A DNA stretch of 64,000 nucleotides from Congeria kusceri (lineage: Eukaryota; Mollusca; Bivalvia; Myida; Dreissenidae): NCBI GenBank assembly GCA_027627225.1, contig CM051025.1, forward strand, positions 51,148,181 through 51,212,180, read 5' to 3'. Of the stretch, positions 1-11,250 are shown piece after piece. The stretch's first letter is position 1. Each line of letters starts with the position of its first letter. A program made the translations under genes and the position numbers. The notes beneath the pieces are model-generated. The model searched no databases. It saw only the letters and a program-made list of their open reading frames with translations, and had not been told where the DNA came from.

Positions 1-409
1 GCCAGATATTGGACGGCTACCCGTCTAATATTAAAATTACGGTACGCTGAGAACAATGGGATGACGTCACAGCAATGTTTTAACTACGTATATACTGAAT
101 AGGTTGGCATGGAAACATTCTCTATCTGCTACGAAGCTTACCGATTGGCTAGGTCATCTTTGTTCAGGGCTTTGATATCCAAAGTCTTGATTTTAGATTT
201 CGATGGATCGCCCTGAAATGTACCAGAACAAGAAACTGGTTATACACGGAAAAGACGGATATTGCAATTTTTGAAATAGGTAATAGACGGTTCAAAATAA
301 TATTATTAAATATGATAAATGTAAAATGACAATGTTTTTCTTATTCATCACAAGTAATACATAATAATAATGATTAGTGACTTCTAGTTATTTTATTATT
401 TTAAGTGAA

Positions 410-1140
410 CGATTTTGTACATGCATGGGTAACAGTTGGGTCCTAGTTATTTAAAAGTGAGAGTTTATGCATGTATTGGAAACAATGACGTCTTTAAAGT
501 AGTTATATTAAGTGAATTGCATGCATGGGGTAACAATTAAAGAAGTAAGGTTGTTTTACGTGGACATTTTTATGCATGGATCAGGTACATTGACGTCTAG
601 TTATTTTAAATAAATGATTTAATACCATGCACAAAATACAATATATCTATTTATATACGATAACATGTGGGTTACAATAACAATAAAGTTTTGTTATTTT
701 AAGTAATCGGTAAAAATAACGTTGTTATTTTAAGTAAACCATTTTACGTATACATGTGTAACAATATCGTGTATTTATTTTATATGAAATATGTTAAGCT
801 TTAAATGTAGGGGTAACGATGACGTCTACGAGTTATTTATGTATGCATTGGTAACAATGACGTTTAGTTAATGGCGCATGCATTGGTAACAATGTCGTCT
901 GGTTATTTGTGCATTCATTGGGAATAATGTCGTTTGGTTATTTCTGTATGCAATGGCAACAATGTCGTCTAGTTATTTTTACATGCATTGGTAATAATGT
1001 TATTCGTGCATGCACTGGTAACAATGACGTATAGTTATTTTAATGAACAAGTTTATGCACGCATCGGTATCAATGGCTTCTAGTTATTTATGCACGCATC
1101 GGTAATAATGACGTCAAGTTATTTTAAGTGGACAATTTAA
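410..1140. repeat. Degenerate tandem repeats around 'gcatgcattggtaacaatg'
   Basis: Many diverged copies of a motif combining a purine/pyrimidine 'tgcatgcattgg', 'taacaatgacgtct' and 'agttatttt', spaced irregularly at roughly 45-70 bp. It lies downstream of K2P exon 3, so it is probably intronic. No open reading frame of note. Confidence 0.7.
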
Positions 1141-1238
1141 AGCATGACTTTATGCCAGGCTGAAACTTCTATATTTTAGGCGAACGAATTTACGCGTGCC
1201 CGGATATCAATATGCTGATTACTACTTGTGCTGCCTAC

Positions 1239-1493
1239 CTGGATCTTGGAGAACTCCGTGTTCAGGGGCGGCCTGGCGTTCGGTATGATCCTCGCCTTGT
1301 CGTTCCAGGCCAGCTCAGGCTCCTCGGAGGAGGGGTTCATCTGCGTGAAACACGTGCACGTTCAGAACGGAGCGGAATTGCTTATCACACTTTTATTATA
1401 CATTTATAAACATTTATCATCATCATAATTATCATCATCATCACTATCATAATCACTATCATCATCATCGTCGTCATCATCATCATTAGCATC

Positions 1494-1525
<32 letters not shown>

Positions 1526-2766
1526 CATCATCAACAACAGCAACAACATCATCATCATCATCTTCATCGTGATTATCTTCTTCATCAGCATTATCCTCAT
1601 CAATATATAATCGTAATTATCGTCATGATGATACTTATTATAAAGTTATGTTAGTAACTTGCTTTTAAAGCTCTTTTAAACACAGAACGAAACTAACAAC
1701 CAAACTAAGCTAGTTCAACCAAATTGAAACTGAACGGCGAAGATGTCAATGTATTCAAAGTCACATCTACCTGCACAACTTTGTTTTTCTGCTTCCGTCT
1801 GCAGCAGCCGCAGCAGCAAATCTTGGCGTATACAAACCGGAAGATGTCGGCGAGGACGTCTCCAATGTTCGCTAGACACAAGAGCATCAGCGGGATCCCC
1901 AGCAGCGCGTACGCTATACACACCAGCCGTCCCCAGAACGTTTTCGGCGCGATATGCCCGTAACCTAAAACAGGGATACCAGAGTGTGAGTCTATTGGTT
2001 GCTAGATAGATGCATTGGCCAATGTTTTTACAATATAGGAAGTCATTACACGATGTTGTAAGCATGTATGTACTATGTAGTGCCGGCCCTCTATTGTGAA
2101 GGAATACATTTATTCCTGTGACATAATGGCAATGTTTAACAAACTTATATCAATGTATTTTACCTCCAGTTATACAAAGACAAATCGGATGTTCAGTTTA
2201 TAAAAATGCAGTTATAGAATGTGTTTACTTCCAAAATCTTTAACAAATTTAAACATTTGATAGAGAATTTAATAAATAAATGGTTGGTTCGCTTAAAAAA
2301 AGTATTATGCATTATTATTATTACTCTTATAATGCCTACCAATCGTTGTAATAACAGTAACGGAGAACATGAGCGCACCGGGCCAGCTCCACTGGTACGT
2401 GGGACCGTTCGGCTCGCCGTAGCCGTCGCAGTTCCGGCCGTCGTAGCCGATGGAGAGTGAGTTGTTCCTGAACGTCTGCAATATGGACTTCATCTGAATC
2501 ATCATGGCGTCCGTGTTGAGGTTGTTCTCTAAGATTACCTTCTTCAAGTTCTCCAAGGTGCGCTCTTGCATGGGAACATATTCGTCCTCGGACTCGATGC
2601 AGATCGCCTTCTCGTTCTCTCGCTCCAGGTGCTCGAAGATGAACCCCCCGGCGACGCAGTAGGCTACCACCATGGCGCAGAGGCCAATGTGTGAGAACAT
2701 GTACTTCCAGAATACCTTGCACATTCCGTCGCCTTTCTTTTCCTCGTGTTCTTCGGCCGTGGCCAT
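1239..2766 (-). CDS. Two-pore-domain (K2P) potassium channel, 5' part (3 exons, 3' end outside window)
   Basis: Seen: three coding exons on the minus strand, 2766-2340, 1964-1771 and 1340-1239, give 241 open codons and run off the left edge. Exon 1 has a charged N-terminus, TM1 (about residues 22-45), a long extracellular cap with an N-N-S sequon, and the first pore loop ending SVTVITTIG. Intron 1 splits the Gly codon of the GYG filter (donor GTAGGC, acceptor TTTTAG, phase 1). Exon 2 starts [11 protein letters not shown], carries TM2 ([18 protein letters not shown]) and a Cys-rich juxtamembrane stretch; donor GTAGAT, phase 0. Exon 3 (34 codons) is a hydrophilic cytosolic loop ending with donor GTAGGC. 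Known of the family: K2P subunits carry two pore loops, dimerise and pass background K+ current at the plasma membrane; an intron inside the first GYG is typical. The second pore loop, TM3 and TM4 must lie left of the window. I cannot assign a subfamily. Confidence 0.9.
1405..1620. repeat. Trinucleotide microsatellite (ATC)n/(GAT)n, interrupted
   Basis: About 200 bp of nearly pure 'atc/tca' triplets with a few interruptions (aacaacagcaac, gtcgtc). It sits in K2P intron 2 between exons 2 and 3. A 72-residue poly-Met frame on the minus strand is a by-product of the triplet run and not a gene. Confidence 0.95.
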
Positions 2767-2990
2767 GTTTTAGATCTGGAGTTTCGTCTTAGTTTTATTC
2801 TAGGTTTAGAATGGTTGTTTTCGTTTGTTTTCCAATGTTTGTGGATGTTTACTTGTATCCCTGTTAAAAACATGTGTTTAAGATTTTAAATAAATTATCG
2901 TAAGCGTTAAATGCGTCAAACGAGTTAATTTAGGACACCGTCCAACTTTGCACTGTCATATAAGTAGATACCTACGGTTAAATGTCAAAA
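2767..2990 (-). other. Region upstream of the K2P start codon (putative 5' UTR and promoter side)
   Basis: Between the K2P start codon and the repeats that begin near 2980 the sequence is AT-rich with no clear TATA box or CpG patch. The 5' UTR may begin in another exon further right; nothing decisive can be seen. Confidence 0.3.
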
Positions 2991-3530
2991 TCAATATTCC
3001 ACGAACGTTATAATTGTAGGAGAACTGTTTTGATGTCAAAATTCTTGTCCTACAAAAGTTACAATTGCCAAGACCTGTTTTGATGTCAAAATCCATGTAC
3101 AACAAACGTAACAAGTGTATGAACAATGTTTGGATGACAAAATGTACATCACATAAAAGTATCGATAATATGTCAAATTGTTTGTCCTACAAAGGTATTA
3201 CATGTAATTGGAAGAGAAAAGTTTTGATGTCAAAAATGTATGTCACATAAAGACCAAACAATTGTCCGAGAGGTGTTTGGATGCCAAATTGCATGTCGTA
3301 CAAAGTAGGGCAATTGGTAGAGAAATGTTATAAACTGTTTTGATGTCAAATGTTGTGTTCCATAAAAGTATGAATTACATAGAAATGTTAAGATGTCAAA
3401 AGTCATGACGTACAAATTAGCAACTGGAAGAGAAATGTTTTGAACGGTTTTGATGTCAAATGTATGTTTCATTAAAGTATGAATTACATAGAAATGTTAA
3501 AATGTCAAAATGCATGACCTTGGAAAAACA
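2980..3530. repeat. Degenerate short tandem repeats ('ttttgatgtcaaaa ... catgtcctacaaa')
   Basis: About nine diverged copies, spaced about 55-65 bp or double that, of a unit containing gttttgatgtcaaaa followed by an 'atgt..tacataaa' segment and a gaagagaaatg tail. Copies at 3350-3525 are the most alike. Non-coding. Confidence 0.75.
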
Positions 3531-3534
3531 GAAT

Positions 3535-4800
3535 GTGTAACATTTGGCACAAAACGTAAATTGAAGCAGGTAGGAAACTTCAGATTGTTTGTAATGATCA
3601 CACTATTGAATCCACGCAAGATGTAAAATACCTAGTTCTTAACATTGATTGTTCTCTGTGAGGTGAATCTGTTGTTAACAAAATTGTTTTAAAGGTGAAT
3701 TCTCGTCTTAAATTTGTGTATAAACAAGCAAATTTGTAGATGTTATAACTAGGTTCTGCACTCATTCAATGCCATATGGAATATGCTTGTTGTTATAACT
3801 GTGTTCTGCACTCATTCAATGCCATATGGAATATGCTTGTTGTTATAACTGTGTTCTGCACTCATTCAATGCCATATGGAATATGCTTGTTGTTATAACT
3901 GTGTTCTGCACTAATTCAATGCCATATGGAATATGCTTGTTGTTATAACTGTGTTCTGCACTCATTCAATGCCATATGGACTGTGCTTGTTGTTATAACT
4001 AGGTTCTGCACTCATTCAATGCCATATGGACTATGCTTGTTGTTATAACTAGGTTCTGCACTCATTCAATGCCATATGGACTATGCTTGTTGTTATAACT
4101 AGGTTCTGCACTCATTCAATGCCATATGGACTATGCTTGTTGTTATAACTAGGTTCTGCACTCATTCAATGCCATATGAACTATGCTTGTTGTTATAACT
4201 AGGTTCTGCACCCATTCAATGCAATATGGACTATGCTTGTTGTTATAACTAGGTTCTGCACTCATTCAATGCAATATGGACTATGCTTGTTGTTATAACT
4301 AGGTTCTGCACTCATTCAATGCAATATGGACTATGCTTGTTGTTATAACTAGGTTCTGCACTCATTCAATGCAATATGGACTATGCTTGTTGTTATAACT
4401 AGGTTCTGCACTCATTCAATGCAATATGGACTATGCTTGATGTTATAACTAGGTTCTGCACTCATTCAATGCCATATGGACTATGCTTGTTGTTATAACT
4501 GTGTTCTGGACTCATTCAATGCCATATGGAATATGCTTGATGTTATAACTAGGTTTTGCACTCATTCAATGCAATATGGACTATGCTTGTTGTTATAACT
4601 AGGTTCTGCACTCATTCAATGCAATATGGACTATGCTTGTTGTTATAACTAGGTTCTGCACTCATTCAATGCAATATGGACTATGCTTGTTGTTATAACT
4701 AGGTTCTGCACTCATTCAATGCAATATGGACTATGCTTGTTCTTTCTGGTACCCTAGTTTGAATAAATGCTTTAAAAAAAAATCAAAAATGCCAAAACAA
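3535..4800 (+). pseudogene. CR1-like LINE reverse-transcriptase relic, expanded internally by a satellite
   Basis: Seen: the frame near 3590-3650 reads CNDHTIESTQDVKYLVLNID, then with frameshifts ESVVNKIVLKVNSRLKF and SALIQCHMEYAC; to the right of the satellite it resumes DYACSFWYPSLNKCFKKKSK. This is the C-terminal (thumb-side) wording of CR1/jockey-type reverse transcriptases. Stops and frameshifts plus a 1-kb array inserted between the two halves show it is dead. The 5' part (endonuclease, palm with the catalytic Asp pair) is absent. Confidence 0.75.
3741..4740. repeat. 50-bp satellite, 20 copies in perfect register
   Basis: Unit starts tgttataactaggttctgc and ends gccatatggactatgcttgt. 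Twenty units of exactly 50 bp run without a break. Variants are clustered: 'gtgttctgca' and 'gaatatg' forms dominate the left five units, 'gcaatatggac' the right-hand third, showing local homogenisation. The unit itself is a slice of the LINE reverse-transcriptase relic that flanks it. Confidence 0.97.
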
Positions 4801-5176
4801 GATTGTCAGATTTATTAACAACATGTGACATGGAGAGTGTAAATAACAATATTCTGTCCAATTCTTAATAAGTTAATTCTTAAAAAATAAGTCGTAACTT
4901 AAAAAACTTCAGTATCTGGATAAAAAAGTCTAATTTAAAAAAAGAAAATAAAAATGTATGCCGATCAAAAGTTTAACACGCTGACCATTCCGTCAAAAGA
5001 ACTTGCGCTACAGCGTGTATTTTTAACGCCATGTTAATATAAAACAAATATCGGCAAAGAGGGTTAGAAACGTTTTATAATTTGAAACATTTCAATTGAT
5101 ATTTATTATTAAACGACACATTATTTCGAATACTAGTAAATTTCTGTGCCATGAGTGTAAGTTTACTCCTTCATAT

Positions 5177-5195
5177 ATATATATATATATATATA
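5177..5195. repeat. (TA)n microsatellite at the edge of a foldback element
   Basis: An uninterrupted AT/TA run immediately left of the foldback MITE terminus at 5196. Confidence 0.9.
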
Positions 5196-5386
5196 GCGCG
5201 TCGTGGGAAAATCGAGATTAAAGCATGGTAAAGTGTCGTAAAGGGACGACTCTTTACGATTGCAGTGGATTTATGTTTAGAAGAGACTTCCTTGAAAAAG
5301 AAAATACCATAAAAGCGGAAAGTGCCGTCTTGGTTTAGCCTGTGCGGACTGCACATGCACTAAGCCCGCTTTTCCCACGACGCGCC
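5196..5386. mobile_element. Palindromic foldback MITE, copy 1
   Basis: Left terminus gcgcgtcgtgggaaaa and right terminus ttttcccacgacgcgc are inverted copies. The core includes gtttagaagagacttcc and the stretch 'ccataaaagcggaaagtg'. Six other copies occur in this window (18408, 22560, 23313, 27663, 42459, 60083). No protein is encoded, so it must be non-autonomous. Confidence 0.85.
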
Positions 5387-7065
5387 TCATGTTTGTCCTG
5401 TTTGGAATCCGTGGCAAAAATTGTGTTTGGAAATTGTCAATTTGCCAATCTGTGAATAGGTCCTTTTGAAACCCTGTATTATATACATAGACATACAATA
5501 TTATATCAAATCTAGCAACCAAACCTCTGTATTTAATTCCTACCAAAGTAAGCGTTCTCAGAAAAGCCTGTCGTTGCTGTGTGCTGTTTTTGAAGTTGTT
5601 TCCTATCAATTGCGTTGCTGTGTTGTTCTGATATTCCTGTGATCCAGACCAGTAACGCAATTAAATAGCGAATTGAACAACATCTTCAATCGCATCATTT
5701 TGTTCATAATGTTCAGATTTATAATTGACAGTTACGTTCCGACATCAAGTTTCATTCAGATATGCCGATTTCAGTTTAGACATTTAAATACCGTATTCGG
5801 TCTAGACTTACGTACCGGTTATTTGTTTCACACAAATTCAAAACATTTTAAATACATCATATTTAATGGTGTGACCTTGTTAAAACCATTATACAAATGA
5901 AAAAAAGGATAAAAACACTGGAATAGTGGAACTAGATCATTAGCTCGACTATTCGAAGAATAGGTGAGCTTTCTTACTACCCCCGGCGTCGGCGTCGGCG
6001 TTGGCGTCCGAGTCTGAATTTGGTTAAAGTTTTCATTCAAAAGTATTTTAACTTAAAAACAACATAAGTCATTCACTTGAAACTTGGAATATACCTTTGT
6101 CATCAACTCCAGTGTCAGGGACAAAATTCCCCATAAGTATGTTTTGTATTTTGAAAGAGTTATGCCCCTTTTTCACACAGATTTTCTGGCTAAAGTTTAT
6201 ATTCAAAAGTTTTGTAACTTCAAAACTACATAAGTTATTCACTTGAAACTGGTAACTTACCTTTGTCATCAGCTCCAGTATCAAGGGAAACATTCCATAT
6301 AACTCTGTTTTATATTTTGACAGCGATATGTCCCTTTTTCACATAGATTTTCTGGTTAAAGTTTATATTCAAAAGCTTTGTAACTTCAATACTACAAAAG
6401 CTATTCACTTGAAACTTGGAATATACCTTTGTCATCAACTCCATTATTTGGGGAACATTCCCCATAACTATATTATTTATTTTGACAGAGTTATGCCCCT
6501 TTTGCACATAGATTTTCTGGTTAAAGTTTATATTCAAAAATTGTGTAACTTCAAAACTACATAAGTTATTCACTTGAAACTTGGAACTAACCTTTGTCAT
6601 CAACTCTAGTATCAGGGGCAACATTACCCATATCTCTATTTTGTATTTTGACATAGTTATGCCCCCTTTTCACTTAGATTTTCTGTTTAAAGTTTATATT
6701 CAAAAGTTTGGTAACTTCAAAACTACTTAAGTTATTCACTTCAAATTTGGCACTTACCTTTGTCATCAACTCTAGTATCAGGTGAAACATTACCCATAAC
6801 TCTGTTTTGTATTTTGACATAGTTATGCCCCTTTTTCACATAGATTTTCTGGTTAAAGTTTATATTCAAATGTTTTCTAAAATCAAAACTACATAAGTTC
6901 TTCACTTGAAACTTGGAGCTAATTTTTGTCATCAACTCTAGTATCAGGGGCAACATTACCCATAACTCTGTTTTGTATTTTAACAGAGTTATGCCCACTT
7001 TTTACATAGACATTGTGGTTAAAGTTTGTGTTCCAAAAATTTATAAACTATACAAGGCTTCACTT
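5230..7065. repeat. Left arm of a ~1.8-kb inverted duplication
   Basis: This segment reappears in reverse complement at 16775-18557. It includes most of the foldback MITE, about 550 bp of otherwise single-copy sequence (5395-5940) and a tandem array of the ~166-bp family. The single-copy part carries the same conceptual peptide in both arms (for example VPTSSFIQ and LDLRTGYLFHTNSKHFKYII), with only a few differences. Confidence 0.88.
5941..7065 (-). mobile_element. Helentron/pearl-like tandem-core element (~166-bp units), copy a
   Basis: Oriented leftward. Terminal 'agctcgactattcgaag' at 5942-5958, GC-rich trinucleotide run (cggcgtcggcgtcggcg) at about 5983-6000, then about six units containing ctttgtcatcaactcc and gttatgccccttttt. 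Its other end, with the small hairpin, is missing at about 7065. Confidence 0.75.
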
Positions 7066-7336
7066 ACATTAGATTGTTCTTAAAGAGACTATGTCAACGA
7101 AAAAGGCCTCAATGGGGTAATTTGTTTAAAACATCTGAAATTCAGATATTAATAATGGCATATACTAATGGTCAAAAGAAGGTATATGTAATGGGAAAAA
7201 AAGTGTTCGCATTTTGAGATAAAAATCAATTTATAATATGGGTCGTGTTTGTTTGACCCTTTTCATGTTTACATTTTAAGGTCAGCATTGTGACATATTT
7301 GTATATTCATAGTTTTCACGCTATTCATTTCAAAGC
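7066..7336. other. AT-rich spacer
   Basis: No coding, RNA or repeat signal recognised between the truncated tandem-core element and the tRNA-like sequence at 7337. Confidence 0.3.
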
Positions 7337-7400
7337 AGAATGGCGCAGTTGGTTAAAGCGCTGTCCATTGTCATTTCTTCGTCTTGAGTTCGATACCTGT
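7337..7400 (+). mobile_element. tRNA-like head of a degraded SINE
   Basis: An A-box-like tggcgcagttgg at 7341-7352 and a B-box-like gagttcgatacc at 7387-7398, 46 bp apart, suggest a tRNA-derived pol III promoter. The arms do not fold into a clean cloverleaf, so a functional tRNA is unlikely. Confidence 0.45.
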
Positions 7401-7499
7401 TTTAACTTTTTACAAACATTTTTGCTGATTTGTTTTGACAAATTTCTCCTTATTTATTATATTATTTATTCTGTATTTAATGTACATGTTTTAGTACAA

Positions 7500-8435
7500 G
7501 GGATGATCAAAATTAACGTAGACTTTTTATATTTTTTACAACTAAACAAACTTGAATCGGGATTCTAATAAAACATGTTTAATGAGTAATATTGTGAAAT
7601 AAATTTTTTACGATTTTAATCTATTTGCTAATATAACCATAGTAACCGTTAAGCGGAGCATGCCATTTATTTGCATTACAACGGGTAAATTGATCGTGAT
7701 CCTGCATGAAATAATTATACTAACTTCAAATAAATTTGGTATAAAGTAAGGCAAACATACATTGACGTCATACCAAAAGTTGCCTTCATTTGAAGATTGC
7801 CTATTAATAAAAACATTATTGATATAATGGTGATGCACAACGTCAATTTAGAAAAAAATGTAATTGTGTGATCAACTCTAAATTCGGGTGGTACTGAAAC
7901 CGAGTAAAGATATTTGTAAATCATCTATGCGGACATTTGATTTTATCAACAAGTCGCATAGAATACCGTTTTTGAGTAGGGCACGTGTTTTCACATAGTG
8001 CAATACAATTTCCAGATGGCGGTGTAAGTATTGAGACATGAATGGATAAGGAAATGATGAGAATTAAGTACACAAAGGCCTCTTTACCAAGATTCCAACA
8101 CAAGAATCATTGATAAGACAGTGTCATTGAAATCTTCCATAAAATTGAATAATATTGAAATAATAATATTGAAACAATAACATTTCCTTCTCGCTAAATC
8201 TTCCCTGAAATAAATGGCATTAACGATGTCATTGAATTCCAGTTTTACGTGCTCCAGGTTGCCTATAGTGACTCATTTTAAATGCCTGCCATTTTTATCA
8301 GAGAAGAGTAAAATCGCTGAAATTTTGTAAATTGATGAAATATATATTCCAGTTCATTTTAAAGTACTTTTTATGAAATAATTATATGTCTAAAAATATG
8401 AAAAAAGTCTACGTTATTTTTGATCGTATAGCACA
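7500..8435. mobile_element. Non-autonomous DNA transposon with ~25-bp terminal inverted repeats
   Basis: Left gatgatcaaaattaacgtag and right ctacgttatttttgatcgta are imperfect inverted repeats at 7502-7530 and 8402-8430; TA lies near both ends. The size and TA context suggest Tc1/mariner-like, which is inference. No transposase is visible. A minus-strand frame at 7921-8103 (60 codons; hydrophobic N-terminal stretch YLILIISLSIHVSIL then four Cys) lies inside and looks superficially like a small secreted peptide. Confidence 0.6.
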
Positions 8436-9479
8436 TTTCTATCATCTAATATCATTTATGATATCATTCATGCTATAGGAAACCAATTTTTGTTGTATTC
8501 GTCTACTGATCTCTGCAATGACATTTTCAAAAATGTGCATTAATAATGCATTTGAAAAAAACCCATGCAATATTTAGCTAATTGCAATATTGTTTAGCCA
8601 ATGTCAAATTTATTGCAATACAGTTTTTAATATAATGGTGAAGCACTATTCGAAAAATATCAAGTTTGATTATTCATGCCAAATGCGTAGGCCTATGCGT
8701 TGCGTAATGTCTGTTTCAGGTGCATTTAGCATAATGACATCCAAAGCACCCAACTACATGTACTGGAACTCGTTTTCTAGATTACAGTGTTCATGATTGA
8801 CTGTGGGGAACGATCCGGAGCACACTCAAGTATCGAGGTGCTGCACCCTGCTCTTTTTGGTTCCCCCCCGTGATGCCTTTCTGGGCTGGTCAAGAAAGGG
8901 GTGTTGAATATCTTTTGAAATTTGATATATATTAGCAAATTAAAAATGACAAATGGACAGACCATGGCTGAAATATTAATTATAATCATTAAGTGATTAA
9001 AACCCTTGGTTAAAAAAAATGTCAAAGAAATTTTCCAATTTTCCGCCCAGTGCCGTTTTAGCACCCTGTACCGTGTTTGATTCTAGATCGTTCTCCTGCA
9101 CTGTTTTCACGACATTAAGTGGTGAAATGGTTGACTAGCGTTGAACTAACGATACTATTATTACTATAAATGAAAGTGACTACTATTATTACTCTAAATG
9201 AAAGTAGAATCAGTAGCGTCAACTGTGTAGTAGTGGTGATGCTGGCGATGATGGACGTGGTACCACTAGGAATTCCCGCAAATATCGATCATATACAAAT
9301 CAATCTAGTGTTGTATCAAATCATTGTACTCAAATATCACGTGGTAATGGTTATCTTATTTTACGCGAACGTGAACGTGGTAAAGCTTGTGATGTGTTTG
9401 TGATTTTCGATTAATGGAAATTAATCTTTCAACAATAACTGGGGTCTATTATTATTGTTGTATTATGATATGTTGTACC
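8436..9479. other. AT-rich intergenic sequence, no supported gene
   Basis: Only short unconvincing frames. A fragment near 8880-8920 (ggtgttgaatatcttttgaa) resembles one at 45545-45565 and is probably a dispersed repeat. Confidence 0.35.
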
Positions 9480-9735
9480 TTGCTGTTAACAATTTACGCG
9501 ACAACGCACATTTCAAAATGGCGGCCTTACTACTCGATATCGATGTCGTCTGCGATCGCTGCTTGACGACAGATGCGGAATGCGGTGATAATAACTACCG
9601 GATGCAGCGCGAGATTATCTGAGCCGGGAGAGATCACCGGAGTCTTTCAAAGGAAAAAATAAACTAAAACTTTGATCCGTCGGCGAACCTTGCGCGAGAA
9701 GAATTCGATCTGTCCTGTTGACTAGTATTGGTAAA
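9480..9735 (+). promoter_or_regulatory. CpG-rich patch with YY1-like motif; candidate promoter and first exon
   Basis: This ~250-bp patch is much richer in CG dinucleotides than its surroundings. It contains aaaatggcggcc (YY1-like; 9515-9526), whose ATG opens a 34-codon frame (MAALLLDIDVVCDRC...), and ends with a good donor, ATTG|GTAAAT, at 9730/9731. An acceptor, aatttcag, at 9987-9994 begins a possible second exon with a 51-codon open stretch (VSDEDRVTMMKQTQYHNKF...) ending TAA at about 10150. I do not recognise either peptide. It could be a non-coding transcript start. Confidence 0.3.
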
Positions 9736-9867
9736 TAGGTCGCTCGTTCAAAAAGGATTGCGCCGAGCTAGAGCTATCTGGAAATTAATCTTAGAGAGAG
9801 TATGAAACATAATTTATAATAAGGGTTATAATAAACTTATCCATTATACTTTACCACATGTTTCTCA

Positions 9868-9895
9868 ACCCCCCCCCCCCCCCAAAAAAAAAAAA
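9868..9895. repeat. Poly-C then poly-A tract
   Basis: A run of about 14 C followed by about 12 A. Similar C or G homopolymers occur at 16031-16043 and 21179-21196. Confidence 0.9.
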
Positions 9896-10665
9896 TTCAG
9901 TCTATTGCGGTTCTGTTTGTTAGGACTGCTGTAAACGAGAAATGTTTATGTAGAACTTAATTGGCTTCAAAGAATTTCGAACATACAATTTCAGGTTTCT
10001 GACGAGGACAGGGTAACTATGATGAAGCAAACACAGTATCACAACAAGTTCGGTAAAAACAAGCCAAAAACGGATGGAGACGTTATGACCTTAAGTTGTC
10101 ACAAAGATAATCACCTCCATTACATATCCGTGTTTTCTTCTGAAAGTTAATTTTGCTTCGAGTGAGATATCGGTCGCTTCTATTGGCAGTATTGACACAA
10201 TTATCACTGCATTAGAGGCTCTAGAACGACTTATTTTCTTCTAAGTGTCGGCCGTCTTTAACTGCTGTCAGATATTGACGGGTTTCAAAATTACTAGATC
10301 GATGTGCTTATAAAATGTCGGTTAATCTTTCAAAACAAAATCAACATTGACAACGGTTAGTAAAACGCTATATAACTGTTAGTCGTTTAAAATATTATAC
10401 AATTTACAGTGTAACATCATGCATTGCAATAAAAAGACTATAAGAGTATTTGTAAAAAGACTATAAGAGTATTTCCGAAAACCCGAAAACGTCTTGTACT
10501 AATTTACTAACAACAATAGGTGGATGCCACGGGTAGGGAATTAAACAAAACAGAAACAACACCAAAAAACACGAGTTTCATATAAGTGCCCACTGATGTT
10601 AATATCGGGAATTATTTTCAGCACGGCATGTCGTAAACCATCGGTAAAAAACTGCTGTCACCACA
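9896..10665. other. Intergenic, no firm gene
   Basis: Contains only the speculative second exon described with the CpG patch (9995-10150). A short direct duplication 'aaaaagactataagagtatt' occurs near 10430-10475. Confidence 0.3.
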
Positions 10666-10920
10666 GGGCCGGTATTCACAAAGCTCCTAAGGAAGATCTT
10701 AACTAAGGTTGTACTTAAGTGAAAATTTCAGATGAAGATTTCTATGTGAAGTCTACTGATTGACGTTAAGAAAAGGGTAAAATCTGAAATATCAAAGTAA
10801 TATTTACTAGTTTGAAACATTTACATGTAAAAAGATCTCTACGTGAAGTAACCACAGACTTAAGGAATTGTATAAATTTAAGGAAAAAGTTTTCCCTTAG
10901 GAGCTTTGTGAATACGGGCC
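10666..10920. mobile_element. Foldback MITE with 'gggccggtattcacaaagctcc' ends
   Basis: Left end 10666 (ggtattcacaaagctcctaa) and right end 10920 (ttaggagctttgtgaatac) are inverted repeats. Internal tracts 'aagatcttaactaagg' and 'cttaag' also fold back. About 255 bp, no coding capacity. A half copy lies at 14820-15079. Confidence 0.8.
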
Positions 10921-11011
10921 ATGTCCTGTGATCAACCGCACATTTTTGAGACCACAAGATAAACGCATGCGTTTTGTAAAACCTTGTGGATTTCGCACGG
11001 GCATCGTACTA

Positions 11012-11250
11012 GAGTATCCGGACAAAAGCCCCTTGCCCAAAAGCCCATTGGTCTAAAAATTCACATATGGACATAAGCCCCTTGGTATATTTGACAGAGT
11101 GGACATATTTCATAATCACCAAGGTGCTTTTGTCCACCCTGATCAATCTACCAAGGGGCTTATGTCCACTCTGTCAAATATACCAAGGAACTTATGTCCA
11201 TGTGTGCATTTTTAAAGGGGCTTTTGGGCAAGGGGCGTTTGTACTACACT
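11012..11250. mobile_element. Long palindromic element ('gccccttgcccaaaagccc' ends)
   Basis: Outer inverted pair gccccttgcccaaaagccc (11028) and gggcttttgggcaaggggc (about 11217-11236); inner pair ggacataagccccttggt and accaaggaacttatgtcc. The two halves would form a near-continuous hairpin of about 235 nt. A 66-codon open frame here is incidental. Confidence 0.8.

Noticed and set aside
1385..1603. 72-codon poly-Met frame
   Set aside because: Translation of an ATC/GAT microsatellite.
3741..4740. CRISPR-like array
   Set aside because: The 50-bp units are contiguous with no spacers, and the genome is eukaryotic.
6310..6998. Protein-like frames in the ~166-bp units (also at 16857-17744, 18799-19485, 26694-27096, 48768-49584)
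   Set aside because: The same peptide appears wherever the repeat occurs, on either strand, with random stops; it is a by-product of the tandem-core element.
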